A stretch of 64,000 bases of DNA. Origin: Costus lasius (lineage: Eukaryota > Streptophyta > Magnoliopsida > Zingiberales > Costaceae). Each line of letters starts with the position of its first letter. The first letter of the stretch is position 1. The notes below the pieces were generated by a model. The model was given only the letters and a program-made list of their open reading frames with translations, searched no databases and was not told where the DNA came from. Below are positions 1-10,676 of this stretch, piece by piece. Made by a program: the position numbers and the translations under genes. The stretch is from NCBI GenBank assembly GCA_027563935.2, contig CM050453.2, positions 84,170,665-84,234,664 of the forward strand. Reading direction: 5' to 3'.

Positions 1-1271
1 AAAATTTGATTAAAGGAATAGACTTTCTCATGAAGAATAAATTTCTAAAATACAATCTCCAATGAAAATTTCACCAATTGCTTCATAAAATTTCAAATAA
101 ACATATCATCCTTTGAATTCAATTCTCAAGATCTACAACTTAATCAAATAAAAATTTCGCAACATGTATAATATCTAGAATTTCAATCTCAAGATTTCAC
201 CCAGTTTTAGTTCAAGTCTATCATACTTTTGTTTACAGGAATAGGATTTCCAAGATCTTTTTCCACTCCGAATTTTTTAGTTCCTCCCTTTTATGTATCG
301 TCCACATTCTCTAATTCGATTACCACCTTTTTTCTGATGACGAAGTTAGAGTACACTGATCACATAATCAATGTAATAGAACTCATATCTTTTAAGTAGG
401 AAGAATCTTACACAAGATAGTGTAGTTAATGTGAAACGATTTCTCTCATTAGTATGAACCCATATAGATACATGCTTTTTCTTCTTTTTTTTTTTTTGAC
501 TTCAACTCTTAACTTAGGTACCACCACAAATCAACGCGGTGCCAAGACGAGGAGTCATTCTCTTGAATTTTTTTTCTCTCATCATTTTTTTATTTTGACT
601 TCAACCCATGTCTTTGGTACCACTGCCAATTTTGCGTAGTGCCAAGTAAGGAAGTCATCACTCACTCTTATATGGATCATGGATTTTTTCTTCCCAACAA
701 ATAGTAAATAGGATGAACATCAACTAAATTAATCAATCAATATCAATTCAAAAATCATACTCATATGCTAATTTTATTTAAAGAAGTAGCTTCACTTTTT
801 AAATCAAATTCATCAAATAACATGTATACCCAAAATTTCATGCATCAATCAATGAAAAAAATCCAATAGGCAGATATATATTAGAGAAATAAATTCAACA
901 CAATAGATCTAGTCCAAATCATAGGCATAAACACATTCATCATCAAGAAAATCATACTATCAACAGAATTTTTTTTTTCAAAATCGGACTGCATCACAGG
1001 ATAATCATAACAACAGGAATTGCATATACTCATTCAGAATCAAAATTACTCATGTCATCAAACATTATACAACCAGATCGAACTCAATATCAATATCTCA
1101 ATATCATACAACCCAATCGAATCATGATAAAGTCAAGTAAAAACAAGGCAAGATAGCGTTGGCGGACACAAAAAGTTTGGAAGGGTCATCCTTCCCTATA
1201 AAAACATTAAACATCAATGAGATAGGAAAGTGGAATGCAAAGAAGTAAGGAAAAAGAATACTCACAAAACT
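1..1271 (-). other. 3' untranslated region of A1, no gene
   Basis: AT-rich, stop-dense DNA between the ORF2 derivative and the missing 3' LTR of A1. I see no polypurine tract or LTR junction, so the LTR starts left of the window. The only distinctive element is the hairpin repeat listed at 517-646. Confidence 0.6.
517..646 (-). repeat. Two degenerate GGTACCACTGCC / GGCAGTGCC hairpin repeats (A1)
   Basis: Two copies, about 100 bp apart, start with GGTACCAC and end in GTGCCAAG around an AT-rich loop. The second (615-646) reads GGTACCACTGCC ... TAGTGCCAAG. The same unit occurs at the equivalent place, between ORF2 and polypurine tract, in A2, H and A3. Confidence 0.6.
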
Positions 1272-1511
1272 CTACTCATCAGCATCGGATCCAATCTCCT
1301 CTGTGACCTCGGCAGCTGCATCCATAGGATCATCGTGCTCCCCTCCCTGGTTTCCACCATAGACTCCTCCTCTCCTGGTGTTAAGCTGATTATACTGGGC
1401 CTCCTGAATCTCATCCCAAAAAATGATACCGTATGGATTTGGAGGTGTTGAAGATTCAGCGGGGGCCTTCCCTCTTCTCTTTGAAACTACAGTTTTGGTC
1501 TTGGGTGCCAT
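1272..1511 (-). CDS. Mini-ORF2: 79-residue deletion derivative of the post-pol ORF
   Basis: The frame starts MAPKTKTVV, followed by a basic stretch (SKRRGK). Residues about 25-42 (NPYGIIFWDEIQEAQYNQ) resemble the entry into the ORF2 core of H and A3, which begins MVPKKK and MPPRRK. It then runs straight into an acidic tail ending GSDADE, like the Asp/Glu-rich C terminus of A3 ORF2 (28678-28790). The roughly 250-residue middle domain is absent, and no stop or frameshift interrupts what is left. The ATG at 1511 is preferred over the upstream one (1568) because it aligns with the starts of the other ORF2s. Function is unknown. Confidence 0.5.
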   Translation of the reverse strand: MAPKTKTVVSKRRGKAPAESSTPPNPYGIIFWDEIQEAQYNQLNTRRGGVYGGNQGGEHDDPMDAAAEVTEEIGSDADE

Positions 1512-2082
1512 CTGATGAATCAAATTTCCACTTGTGTTGAAATAGGCTGCAAACTGAAATTTGTACACAATTCCTCAAGCAAAAATCTAGTTCTAATTGA
1601 AATCACACTTTCAATTTCCTTAGGAATGAACATCTTTACTTAACAAGAATCAATTAAATCCAAGCTTAAACCCAAAAATTTGACTAGAAAAGGATGAGGG
1701 CATAATAGTAAACTGAAGAACACAGCCAATTGAGCTCATTCAAAGCTCAAAATTCTCCAAAATCAGTCAAAAGTTTCTAGAACAAACTAGGAAGAGTCGC
1801 CTGTCATCCAAGGAGCAAATAAAAGCAAATATTTCAGAAATCGACTAAGAATCGGAAAGAAACAAGGAAAGGGGCGGAAATCTCGCAAACACTCGCCATA
1901 GTGAAGAAATCGGGCAAGAAAATACCAAATCGGCGGCTGGAGCTAGACGCGAAGGGTCACCGGTGAGCTCTGAAGGCAATGGAAGGTCGGAAGCTCGAGG
2001 GCGGCGCAAGAGAATGAGGGAAAACCCTAAAACACGGTACATAAACCCTAAAAATAGTAGAGTAAACGTGTAGAGCCAATAG

Positions 2083-2555
2083 AATTACAGCCGTAATTTT
2101 GATTACGGTAGGGCCGTAATGTGGTCAGTTCGAAAAACATCGGCCGTAACGTCTATACGGCTCTACCGTAAAACATCCAAAACTCTCGGGTCGAAAAACT
2201 GCTTGAATTACATTATCGTATAAATGATTACGATACCACCGTAAAACGCTCAAAACTCTCGGGTCAAAAATCGGCAGAGATTACGATATCATAAAATCGA
2301 TTACGGTAGTACTGTAAAATCGAAAAGAGATTTTTTTTAAAGAAAAATAAAACGAAAATCAACACAAAATATGGCACATGAAAAGCATTACGGTAGTGCG
2401 GAAAAAGCGATAAAACTCTCAGAAAAATGTCCAAGCGAAAATATGGCACGTAATGATACTTACGGCCCTACCGTAATGGCCTCAAAACTTTCTGGTCAAA
2501 AACAGACCGAAATTACGGCCCGTAATTTGCATTACGGTAGTACCGTAATTTACAC
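2083..2555 (-). repeat. Spacer array of TTACGG..CCGTAA palindromic repeats (A1)
   Basis: About six degenerate units of roughly 70 bp. Each holds ATTACGG/CCGTAAT inverted pairs (for example ATTACGGTAGTACCGTAAT near 2532-2550) separated by a linker containing AAAACTCTCGGGTCAAAAA (starts near 2179 and 2252). The array lies between the end of the coding region and ORF2. The same palindrome core fills the LTR array of A1 at 6345-7046, whereas neighbouring gypsy elements have other cores. Confidence 0.8.
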
Positions 2556-2643
2556 AAAAACTCGATTTTACCTACAAAAGGAGAAGAAAAATTAGTTCTA
2601 AAAATAAAAATAAAGTAAAAGAAAATGAACTAAAGTAAGAGTG

Positions 2644-2668
2644 CTTGGGTTGCCTCCCAAGAAGCGCT
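2644..2668 (-). other. Conserved CTTGGGTTGCCTCCCAAG hairpin with AGCGCT, 3' end of gypsy coding region (A1)
   Basis: Plus-strand CTTGGGTTGCCTCCCAAG forms a 6-bp stem with a 6-nt loop and is followed by AGCGCT. The motif recurs at the end of the coding region in all four gypsy elements here (also 10613-10639, 31304-31329, 40180-40203). I recall it from many plant Athila/Tat-like elements. Confidence 0.8.
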
Positions 2669-2836
2669 AATTTTAAGTCATTAGCTTGACTATTCTGCAC
2701 TCAGATTTGATCGTGATTTCTTTAGTCGCCACTCTGATTTCTCTTTATTTTGTTCACCGCCTTTAACAATGTAAGGCTCATTCAAAAAACAGTGTCCAAC
2801 TTTACCTAAGATCTTTCTTCCTTTATCAAGCAATTT

Positions 2837-5307
2837 TTATTTTCCTTTTCTTCTTTGTCTCTTCTTCTTTCTCTTTTCAGTTTTTGAGTTAGCATTCTCC
2901 TGAAATCCTCTACTCACACACTTAGAAAAAGTGTCTGTCTCAATATTAGAGGGCTCATCAAATAAATTATGTATATCACTAACAACATCATCAATTACAT
3001 CAATACTACAATGTGATCCTGAATATGATGCTTTTTTCAATGAATCTGTTAAATCAAACTCAATTATATTTTCACAAATATCAAACATTAGTTTTCCTTT
3101 CCTAATATCAATGACTGCTCCGGCTGTAGCCAAAAATGGTCTACCAAGAATAATTGGGTTTTTAGAACTTTCCTCCATTTCTAACACTACAAAATCTGTT
3201 GGTATGAAATACTTACCTATTTGAACTGGAACATTTTCTAAAATACCAACTAGATACTTTACCGATGAATCAGCGAGCTACAAAGATATTGAAGTTGGTT
3301 TAAGCTCTCCCATGTCCAATTTCTTGCAAATAGATAAAGGCATTAGGCTTACACTAGCACCAAGATCACATAAGGCTTGGTCAAAAGCCATACTCCCAAT
3401 TGAACAAGGTATAGAGAAACTACCTGGATCTTTTAATTTTGGTGGCAGTTTATTCTAGATAATAACACTATACTCTTCAGTTAAAGCCACAGTACCATAG
3501 TCCTCTATCTTTCTTTTATTTGACAAAATTTCTTTCAAAAATTTAGCATATGAGGGCATTTAAGATAAAGCTTCAATGAATGGAATATTAATATAAAGCT
3601 TTTTTAAGACATCAAGAAATTTCCTAAATTGCTTATCTAATTTTGTTTGCACTAGTCTTTGGGGAAAGGGTATAGGTGGCCTATATAGTGCAGGTAAACT
3701 TGGTATAGGAAGATCTGACTGACATGTCTCATCACCTTTAGGTACATCACCCTTATGAGGTGACGAACTAGTTTGGGACTACACATGAGCAGGTTGTGTT
3801 TCTAACCCCGGTTCACTGCTATGTTTTGTGTTGGGCTCTTTCTCCTTATCATCTAATCTACCCCTTGGTTCATCCAATTCTTTTCCACTTCTAGTTGTGA
3901 TAGCATTACAATGCTCCCTAGGGTTTGGTTCAGGTTTAGCAGGCAATTTTCCTAGGGGTTTGTAAGAAGTGCTACCTGTTGTGCTATTTGGTTCTCTATA
4001 ATTTTATTGTGAGCTGCTAAAGATCCTACTTGAGAAGCAAGTTGGCTAACCAATCCTTTAAGATCTTCAATTTCCTTGTTTTGATTTGTCATGAATTGAT
4101 TTTGACTAGCCATAAATTTTTCAAGCATGGACTCAACACTAGAATTTTGGGGCTGGTTTTGATTTTGATTTTGTCTCTATTGATATCCTCTATTCTCAGT
4201 TTGTCCCCTACATTGTTGTTACTTTTCCAAGATAAATTGGGGTGGTTCCACCATCCAGGGTTGTAATTACTAGAATAAGGATCATTGTTTCTACTTTGAT
4301 TATAACCCCCCCCCCCCCACCCAAGCATTAACTTGTTCAGTACCCTGATTAGCAATGACTTTACACTCTTCAGAATAATGACCATTATTACCACAAATAT
4401 CACACACATCAGAAGATGTAACTATAGCAGTTTTCATTTGAAAAGAATCAAATCTGTTACACAAAGAATCTACCTTTTCAGCCAAGGTGCGCTAGTTATC
4501 ACTTTCATTCTTACCATGAGGAGGTCGATACAGCACTCCTCTCTCTGTAGTCCACTGGTTGTGAATCAAAGCCATCTCCTCCAGCAACTTGAAAGCATCT
4601 TCAATGGTTCTGCTCATGAGGGCTCCTCCTACAGCAGCATCAACAATCAGTCGGGTATTATAAAGCAAACCATTGTAAAAAGTATGTATTAAAACCCAAT
4701 TTTCAAGGCCTTGGTGAGAACACTTCCGTTGTAAATCATTAAAACGCTCCCATGCCTCGCTAAAAGACTCACCATCCTGCTGTGCAAATCTTGTAATCTG
4801 GTTTCTTAACTAGATGGTCTTGCTCGGTGGAAAGTACTTCATCAAGAAAGCATTTGATAGTTATTCTCATGTGGTGAAGGTACCGGTAGGTTGATCTTGA
4901 AGCCAAGAACACGCTCGGTCCCTAAGAGAAAAAGGAAACAATCTCAGTTTCAATGCAGCATTGGAAACACCATTAATCTTAATTGTATCACATAATTCAA
5001 GAAATAAGGCAAGATGTTTATTAGGATCTTCAAGTGGAGATCCTCCAAACTGATTTTGCTGGATCATAGATAAGAAAGTAGGCTTGATCTCAAAATTGTT
5101 AGCCTCTATAACCAGTCTAGCGATGCTAGAGTGTATCACCTGTGCATTAGGGGCTGCATAGTCCCTAAGTGATCTTCTGTCTGCCATGACTACTTCATCT
5201 TCCTGTCTTCCTTCAAATCTGAGTTTCCTACGCAGTCTAAGAGTTTTGTTAATCTCAGGGTCTAGAGGAACTAGAGGTCCTGATCTAAGATTCCTGTGCA
5301 TGCACAA
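2837..5307 (-). pseudogene. A1 gag and aspartic protease region, decayed
   Basis: Read right to left. The Gag N-terminal part (5307-4867) contains a retrotransposon Gag core including LRLFPFSLRDRACSWLQ. A CCHC zinc knuckle (CDICGNNGHYSEEC) lies near 4375-4420. A proline-rich linker (PPIPFP near 3660-3690) precedes a protease with the active-site motif D-L-G-A-S at 3356-3367 and the later conserved [16 protein letters not shown] block near 3110-3170. The frame is broken by stops, for example near 4866 and 4490, and by a 13-base C run at 4306-4318. The C terminus is a run of Lys/Arg and then a stop at 2837. Pol should follow but is missing. Confidence 0.8.
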
Positions 5308-5422
5308 GTAGATAGATCAAATAACTCAAAATAAGCAGAAAAGAACAGAAAACAGAAAATAAAACAAAACCTAGTCTAGCAATACTTTCAATATCTTCAA
5401 TATTGACAAAAAAAACCAAGGT

Positions 5423-5439
5423 CCCCAGCAACGGCGCCA
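5423..5439 (-). other. Primer-binding site of A1, tRNA-Asp type
   Basis: The plus strand reads CCCCAGCAACGGCGCCA, which differs at one position from the 3' end of plant tRNA-Asp including CCA as I remember it. It lies 6 bp from the LTR boundary. This fixes the minus orientation. Confidence 0.8.
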
Positions 5440-5445
5440 AAAACT

Positions 5446-7299
5446 TGTTGTGTCCGCAAGTGCACGGATACTCGAAGTAATAATTAAGATATCGATCCAC
5501 AGAGACCTTGTTTGTCAAGTACCGAATAATCGATTTCTCACTAGCTAGGCGATCGAAAATGATGAAAGCAAACTATCAGAAACTACACGAAAAAGTTAGA
5601 GAGAGAAACTGGGACTAGGGTTTCATCCACCTTAATTTCTATGACTAGATCCAAATAAGTGCTCGTCAGTTTAATTTTATAATGATAAAGATAAAATTTA
5701 TTTTATAAAGAAATTATCCTGCTTTCGCGCAGACAATTTACAAAGATCCAATCCTCACTTTCGCACAGGATTTATTCAATGTTAAATAAAAGTAAATCAT
5801 TGACAAAGAACTCAAAGATCACTTTCGTGCATCCAAATTCTAAGTCAATCATCTCGAGTGAAAACTAAATACTTTCATACTTTAATTTTCACAGGTTCTA
5901 CTTAAGGTTCTCCAACGATCTGATACTTAATTTCTTACAATATCATCATGTTTATTTCAATAACTCAATCCTAGGTTAGGTCATCAACATGGCAATAAAC
6001 TTCTAAAAACAAGAAATAAGAATAAACCTAATTTCTTACGATGAGTTCCTAAATCATGATTCTAGGGTTCCAAGTTCTCGCAAGTCACTTTTCAGTCCGT
6101 GTCACAAAAACTCTAAATCATGCTAATAATATGAAACTAGAAAGAATTAAAGGCAATCATCACATAAGTAGAATTATCATAGTAAAATTATCCTGACGAA
6201 ATAAAATCATCTAGTCATTAAGAAGTTAAGGGGATTACACCCCTATGTCCCAAAAAGAGTTTAAGCTAGCATAGTCAAAGAATTACAATAAACCATAGTT
6301 TCAATGGGTCAGAAATCAAAAAGAAAGAGAAAATCTACTTATAGTACGGCTGTAATGAAAATTACAGCCGTAATTTCGTATGATGAATAGTAGTGGCGAT
6401 GCCTCTTTTGTTGATTTCTCCTCTGATCAATATCCTTTCGCTCTGAAACTTCAGGGGTATGTTCTTCTCCTCTAGGCGCAGCTTCCTCTCAAATTTCACA
6501 GCCGAAGATGCACTGTACGCTTCCCGGCAGTGAAACCAAGGGCGACGGTGAAGATTGTGATTTCTCTCTCAAACGTTGATGAAAATTGGGGCTTTCATGT
6601 GTGTCAGCTCTCCTCGATCTGTTGAGTTTTTTCCTTTTTACAGATCTCCAATTGATGCTCTAGATCGTCCGCAATCACCCGCGCAAGAATTGGGCTTCAA
6701 TAAGTCCAGGAAAATCGGTCGTCCAGGTTATAATTACGGCTGTGTAATTGGTTACGACAGTGTCATAATAACTACAGAGTCCTTCTGTATAGAAATCGAC
6801 CAGAATTACGGCCCGTAATATGCATTACGGCAGTGCCATAATTTCTGCAAATTTTTTGAGTTAAAAATCACTCGAAATTACGAACCGTAATATTGTTTAC
6901 GGCCATGCCGTAATATCTGCAAATCTTTCTGTACGAAATTCACCCCAAATTACGACAGTGCTCTGAAATTATGGTAGTGCCGTGGTTTGTTCTATAGGTT
7001 CAGTGAAACCACGGTACCAAAATATTAATTATGGCCCTGCCGTAATTTTAGTTTGTGGTTTCAATCTTCGTGAAAATTGACATATAATCTTCTCTTGATG
7101 ATGGGGATTCATCTATGCATCTGAATTTGCTTGAAAACGCCTTAAAAAGTGTCTTTTTACCTGAAATGGTCAAAAATCAGAAAAGGTGTAGATTCCGCAA
7201 TATTTGATAAATAAGACATAAAAATAAGCAAAAGAACATGAATATGACATAAAAAAAACCTATTAAATGACACAAAATATACTATGAATTTTCATGTCA
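5446..7299 (-). repeat. 5' LTR of A1
   Basis: The inner edge starts TGTTGTGTCCGC 6 bp after the primer-binding site. This matches the spacing in A3, and both LTRs share the phrase GTGCACGG..TCGAAGTAATAA..ATATCGATCC near this edge. The outer edge is placed at ..TTTCATGTCA (7299), because sequence of the H palindrome type starts immediately after. That edge is uncertain by a few bases since the paired LTR is outside the window. TATA-like AT-rich sequence lies near 6630-6645, downstream of the array in element direction. Confidence 0.65.
6345..7046 (-). repeat. LTR array of TTACGG..CCGTAA palindromic repeats (A1)
   Basis: It starts with a perfect 12-bp inverted repeat, TACGGCTGTAAT (6345-6356) and ATTACAGCCGTA (6361-6372), loop GAAA. 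From about 6720 to 7046, four or five degenerate units follow, with ATTACGGCCCGTAAT and TTACGGCCATGCCGTAAT types. It occupies the U3 side of the LTR. Confidence 0.8.
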
Positions 7300-7541
7300 T
7301 TAGTGATCACGGGTGAACCCCGCCGGGTTCACCTGGCTGTGAAGTCTCTTGTGCAGCTCTGTCGAGAAAGAATCACTAGTGAACCCCATCGGGTTCACCA
7401 GGTGGTGAAGTGTACTGTAGTCTTTTGCCAAAAATCCTTCCGAAAGTAGCACGGGTGAACCCCGCCGGGTTCACCTGCCAGTGAAGTATTCTGTAAGCTT
7501 CGGCCATCAGCGAAAGCACCGGTGAACCCCCGCCGAGTTCA
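7300..7541 (-). repeat. Fragment of H 3' LTR with GGTGAACCC..GGGTTCACC hairpins
   Basis: Four hairpin units with arms GGTGAACCC and GGGTTCACC around a 4-nt centre lie at about 7312-7333, 7379-7399, 7454-7475 and 7521-7541. Each complete one is followed by a GTGAAG tag. The fourth is cut by the insertion of A2 and resumes at 12710 (GTTCACCTGGCCG). The identical hairpin type occurs in the H spacer at 39604-39985, which assigns this fragment to H. Confidence 0.8.
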
Positions 7542-9005
7542 TGATAGGCCCCTCAAGTGTACGGTTTCTATCGAAGTAGTAAAATATCGTCCCAAGGAAG
7601 TGAGGTGTCAAGTACAACTTTTAGTGTCATTGAAAGCTAGATAATCAAAAATAGCAATTAAAGAATCACACGAAATGCAATTTATTGAACCTAAGAATCA
7701 ACGACTTTAACAGAAAATTGCAATTTAAAAAGTGTTCGGAACTTCAGGTTTTAGCATGTTGAATGCTTTATATTTAAATCAATGAATCAAAACGAATTAG
7801 AAAACAGATCTCCTTCTCTCAAAGTGCAATCCGACAGTAAATAACTTAAGGCGATCACTCCTAGGGTACGGATTACCTTCTCTTGAAGCATAATCTTGTG
7901 TCTAACTTAAGCTAATCTCCTACTCTCATAATAAAACTAACTTAAGAGACCCATTAGGCTCTATGAAAGAACGTAAATCCTCGAGTAATGTTGAATGACT
8001 TTCGTAATTCAAGTCACAAGTTTAAATGAGAACGTTCGAGTATTACGATTCACCTCTCAGTTCATCTCGTAACACTTAACACATACAAACGTTTGGCCAC
8101 AACAATCATACGCAATAAGCACAACTCATTTAAATAAGTCAAATTACTTAAAATAACACTGAGATTCATAAAAAAGAGTTTTACATGAGAAGAATTGTTC
8201 AACGGGCTACGCCCGAGTCCCGAACTAGGGTTTTACGCTAAGAAAAATATCATTCAACAATGAAAACCCAAGAAAATATATTCTAAAGGAAGGGAATTTA
8301 CAATACAAGGGTAGGAGATGATATATCCTTAGTCTTCTCTCGATAGCCCCAAAGAATCTGGATCAAACGAACCCTCGAAAGCAAATTTCGCCCCACTTTC
8401 GCCCTAGTCCACGCCTCTGAAACATTTGACCCCCAAAACCACTCCAAAAATCCTATTTTTTATCTCTATCTCTTCCTTCGGCAGTTAGGAAGTTTCCCTC
8501 CAAATTTCAGCAAATTCCGACTTCAGAATCACCCAAATCGGATGAAAAACCGTCAAAAGGTCGAATCTGGCGAAATCTGTCACGGCCGTGATGGCCATCA
8601 CGGCCAGGCCGTGATGAGTTCGTCAGTCTGCGAGTAAGTCATCATGGTCGTGATGGGAGGAATGGGTAGGCCGTGTCTGGCTCATAGATTGCTGCAGAGT
8701 TCTGCCGAGATGATCATGGTCGTGACGGTGAACATGGCCTGCTTGTGTTCTCTACAGAAAGCTCTGATTTGCCACAAATTTGACCTATGACCTCCTAGCA
8801 CTGTGAGGAATCTTCTCGTAACATCAAATCATCAAAATCTTCATGAAAATATGGTAAAATGACCTGCAATTCACAAATAATACGAAAAATAGTGAAGATT
8901 CTGTACTTAACGAGAAAAGATACTAAATTTAGATACAAAACAAGACAAAGGCATGAAAAGATCATATGAATGGTACTTTAAATTATATAAAAATAACACT
9001 CATCA
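7542..9005 (-). repeat. 3' LTR of A2 (complete)
   Basis: Starts TGATAGGCCCCTC and ends ACACTCATCA, 1464 bp. It shares GTACGGTTTCTATCGAAGTA near the edge with the other A2 copy. It is followed by a degenerate polypurine tract and AGACTTAAAATCTTGCTTG, which aligns with the H tract at 12982. It contains a palindromic array at 8580-8752. Confidence 0.85.
8580..8752 (-). repeat. LTR array of ATCACGG..CCGTGAT palindromic repeats (A2, left LTR)
   Basis: About three units of roughly 60-70 bp. The clearest palindrome is CATCACGGC (8596-8604) and GCCGTGATG (8608-8616) around CAG. Later units read CATCATGGTCGTGATG and GATCATGGTCGTGAC. The same core recurs in the A2 spacer (10367-10437). Confidence 0.8.
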
Positions 9006-9570
9006 AAATATCACAGACTTAAAATCTTGCTTGTCCTCAAGCAATTAAACCATTTAGAAAATCAAGGATAATGAAAGAAGAATGTTCTGAGGTCAAAGTA
9101 TTGTCTAACATGAAAACCATTATACTCAATCCACCGTTTAAGAATAAAATTGAGATATAATCAGAACTCATAACAGAAATAATTTTCAAAGTGAAACCTC
9201 AAATCTGAAAAAGAATTAAACACTATCACTATATTGAGATCATGCATAATCATCAATTCCTTATATAGTTAGCCAATCTAACTAAGTTGCACCAAAAGAG
9301 CTTGTCAAATTGCAATAATGGAATCATGAATTATAATCGGTTGGCTCAAGCTACTTCCCTAAATTTGCCTTTAACCTTGTGATGCGAAGGACAAACATTT
9401 GTGATGAATGCACCCCCGGTACTTAGTTAGCAAGCAAACTCAAAGTGTGTACACCACATAATGCACACAAAACTCATTTCTTCACACTAAGTTAGAAGAA
9501 AGTGGAGTTGTTCACCTTTACCAAACCCCTTCTTTTCTCATATTCCTTTTTATTCTCTTTTTTTTATGTC

Positions 9571-9625
9571 GGCAGTGCCAAGTTGGATGAATCATTGGCT
9601 TCATTGTCACTTAGGTACCACTGCC
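9571..9625 (-). repeat. GGCAGTGCC / GGTACCACTGCC inverted pair (A2)
   Basis: GGCAGTGCCAAGT at 9571 and GGTACCACTGCC at 9614-9625 form the two halves of the hairpin unit conserved between ORF2 and polypurine tract in the gypsy elements here. Confidence 0.55.
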
Positions 9626-9650
9626 CCTTTTTTTCTCACTTTTTTATTTT

Positions 9651-9681
<31 letters not shown>

Positions 9682-9684
9682 TTT
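9651..9684. repeat. (TTTA)n microsatellite
   Basis: About eight TTTA units adjoin the pyrimidine-rich part of the A2 hairpin repeat. Confidence 0.9.
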
Positions 9685-9685
9685 C

Positions 9686-10337
9686 ATTAAGCAAATGTAT
9701 GCAACCAGAATGAAGGGCTGAAACAAGGAATAATATAATCATGACCAATCAACAAAATAGCTTTGTGCTAATAATTAAATTAGAAAATAAGGTTTAACCC
9801 AATGAACATCATTCATGCTATAGTGGAATCATACTCAATAATAATCTGAAAATTCGGATTGAATGCATAAAAGTAGCCATAATAAGAACTATTTTAACAC
9901 AAAGAACAAACTAGACTTTCTACATCATAGCTCTAAATAGCGTAACAACCAAAAACAAAGTCAAAATTACTGGAAAAACCAACACAGACTTAGAGTTTTG
10001 CACTATCACAAGATCAGAAGCACAAGCATTAATATCATTGAAGCATAGGCATTAATATCATCATGAAACTCAATGTATAATGAAACAAAACATAACACAC
10101 TAAAAGTACACTAACAACAAACACAAACAAAGAGGGAAACCATCTACTCACGACAAAGAACTGCATAGTCTCCTATGCAGTAAAAAGTACAAGAATAGCA
10201 AATAAAAGAACAACAAGTTACTAAATTAGACAAAAGAGCATTAAGGCTCTCACCGCAGGGCGCATATCATGAAGAAATCACCAGCGCTGCGGCGGTGGCA
10301 CTAAGAATAGGTGTGAACCCTAAGTTCCGCCGTCGTG
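9686..10337 (-). other. 3' untranslated and lost-ORF2 region of A2
   Basis: AT-rich, stop-dense sequence. It ends near 10260-10330 in a GC-richer stretch that corresponds to the leader and start of ORF2 in the relatives. I find no ORF2 core motifs, so ORF2 appears deleted in A2. Confidence 0.45.
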
Positions 10338-10353
10338 CCCCTTTTATAAGCGG
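10338..10353 (-). promoter_or_regulatory. TATA-like box between palindromic array and ORF2 position (A2)
   Basis: The minus strand reads CCGCTTATAAAAGGGG. It is followed in element direction by a GC-rich leader-like stretch and preceded by the palindromic array (10367-10437). H has GCGCTTATAGAGGC at the equivalent place (39471-39484). Confidence 0.4.
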
Positions 10354-10366
10354 CAAAGGGCAAAGC

Positions 10367-10437
10367 ACAGCCGTGATGGTGATCACGGCCCGTGAACACT
10401 TTGGCGGCATCGGCGAGGTGATCATGGCCGTGAATGC
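10367..10437 (-). repeat. Spacer array of ATCACGG..CCGTGAT palindromes (A2)
   Basis: CCGTGATGGTGATCACGG near 10371-10388 and GATCATGGCCGTGA near 10420 repeat the palindrome core found in both A2 LTRs. Only one to two units remain. Confidence 0.7.
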
Positions 10438-10612
10438 TTCGACGATGAGCAAAAATTCTCTAAAACATAGCAAAAGTTGCAAATGCCAATAGGATGCTAT
10501 TCAATGTATAAAACAAGAAAAATAATGCTATGGGTCATCACAACATATTATCAAAACAACACAACATAAACAACTACAACAATAAACAAATAGAACAAAA
10601 CAAAAGATAGAT

Positions 10613-10639
10613 CCTTGGGGTGCCTCCCAAGTAGCGCTT
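10613..10639 (-). other. Conserved CTTGGGGTGCCTCCCAAG hairpin (A2)
   Basis: Variant of the gypsy coding-end hairpin, followed by TAGCGCT. It marks the end of pol in relatives and lies about 350 bp from the protease fragment. Confidence 0.75.
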
Positions 10640-10676
10640 GTTTAAGGTCACTAGCATGACCTATGACCGTGCCTCA

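Larger units (their letters stand above)
1..7299 (-). mobile_element. A1: non-autonomous gypsy element (gag-protease plus mini-ORF2), left end outside window
   Basis: In element order (right to left): 5' LTR (5446 to about 7299), primer-binding site (5423-5439), gag and protease (5307 to 2837), a conserved hairpin motif (2644-2668), a palindromic array (2083-2555), a 79-codon ORF2 derivative (1511-1272) and 3' untranslated DNA to the window edge. No RT, RNase H or integrase coding lies between protease and the hairpin motif, where the intact gypsy relatives in this window carry over 3 kb of pol. A1 would need enzymes in trans. It sits in the LTR of H. The right boundary is inferred from the change to H-type repeats just after 7299; the matching left boundary is outside the window. 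Confidence 0.75.

Noticed and set aside
1845..2042. 65-codon minus frame between array and ORF2 in A1
   Set aside because: It lies in the ORF2 leader region, has no counterpart in H or A3 and no recognisable domain.
5423..5439. tRNA-Asp-like sequence
   Set aside because: Only the 3' terminal 17 bases match, at the exact position of a primer-binding site. No tRNA gene body is present.
7308..7541. Regularly spaced palindromic repeats resembling a CRISPR array
   Set aside because: Units are degenerate, spacers are related to each other, there are no cas genes, the context is plant retrotransposon, and the same units recur in the H spacer.
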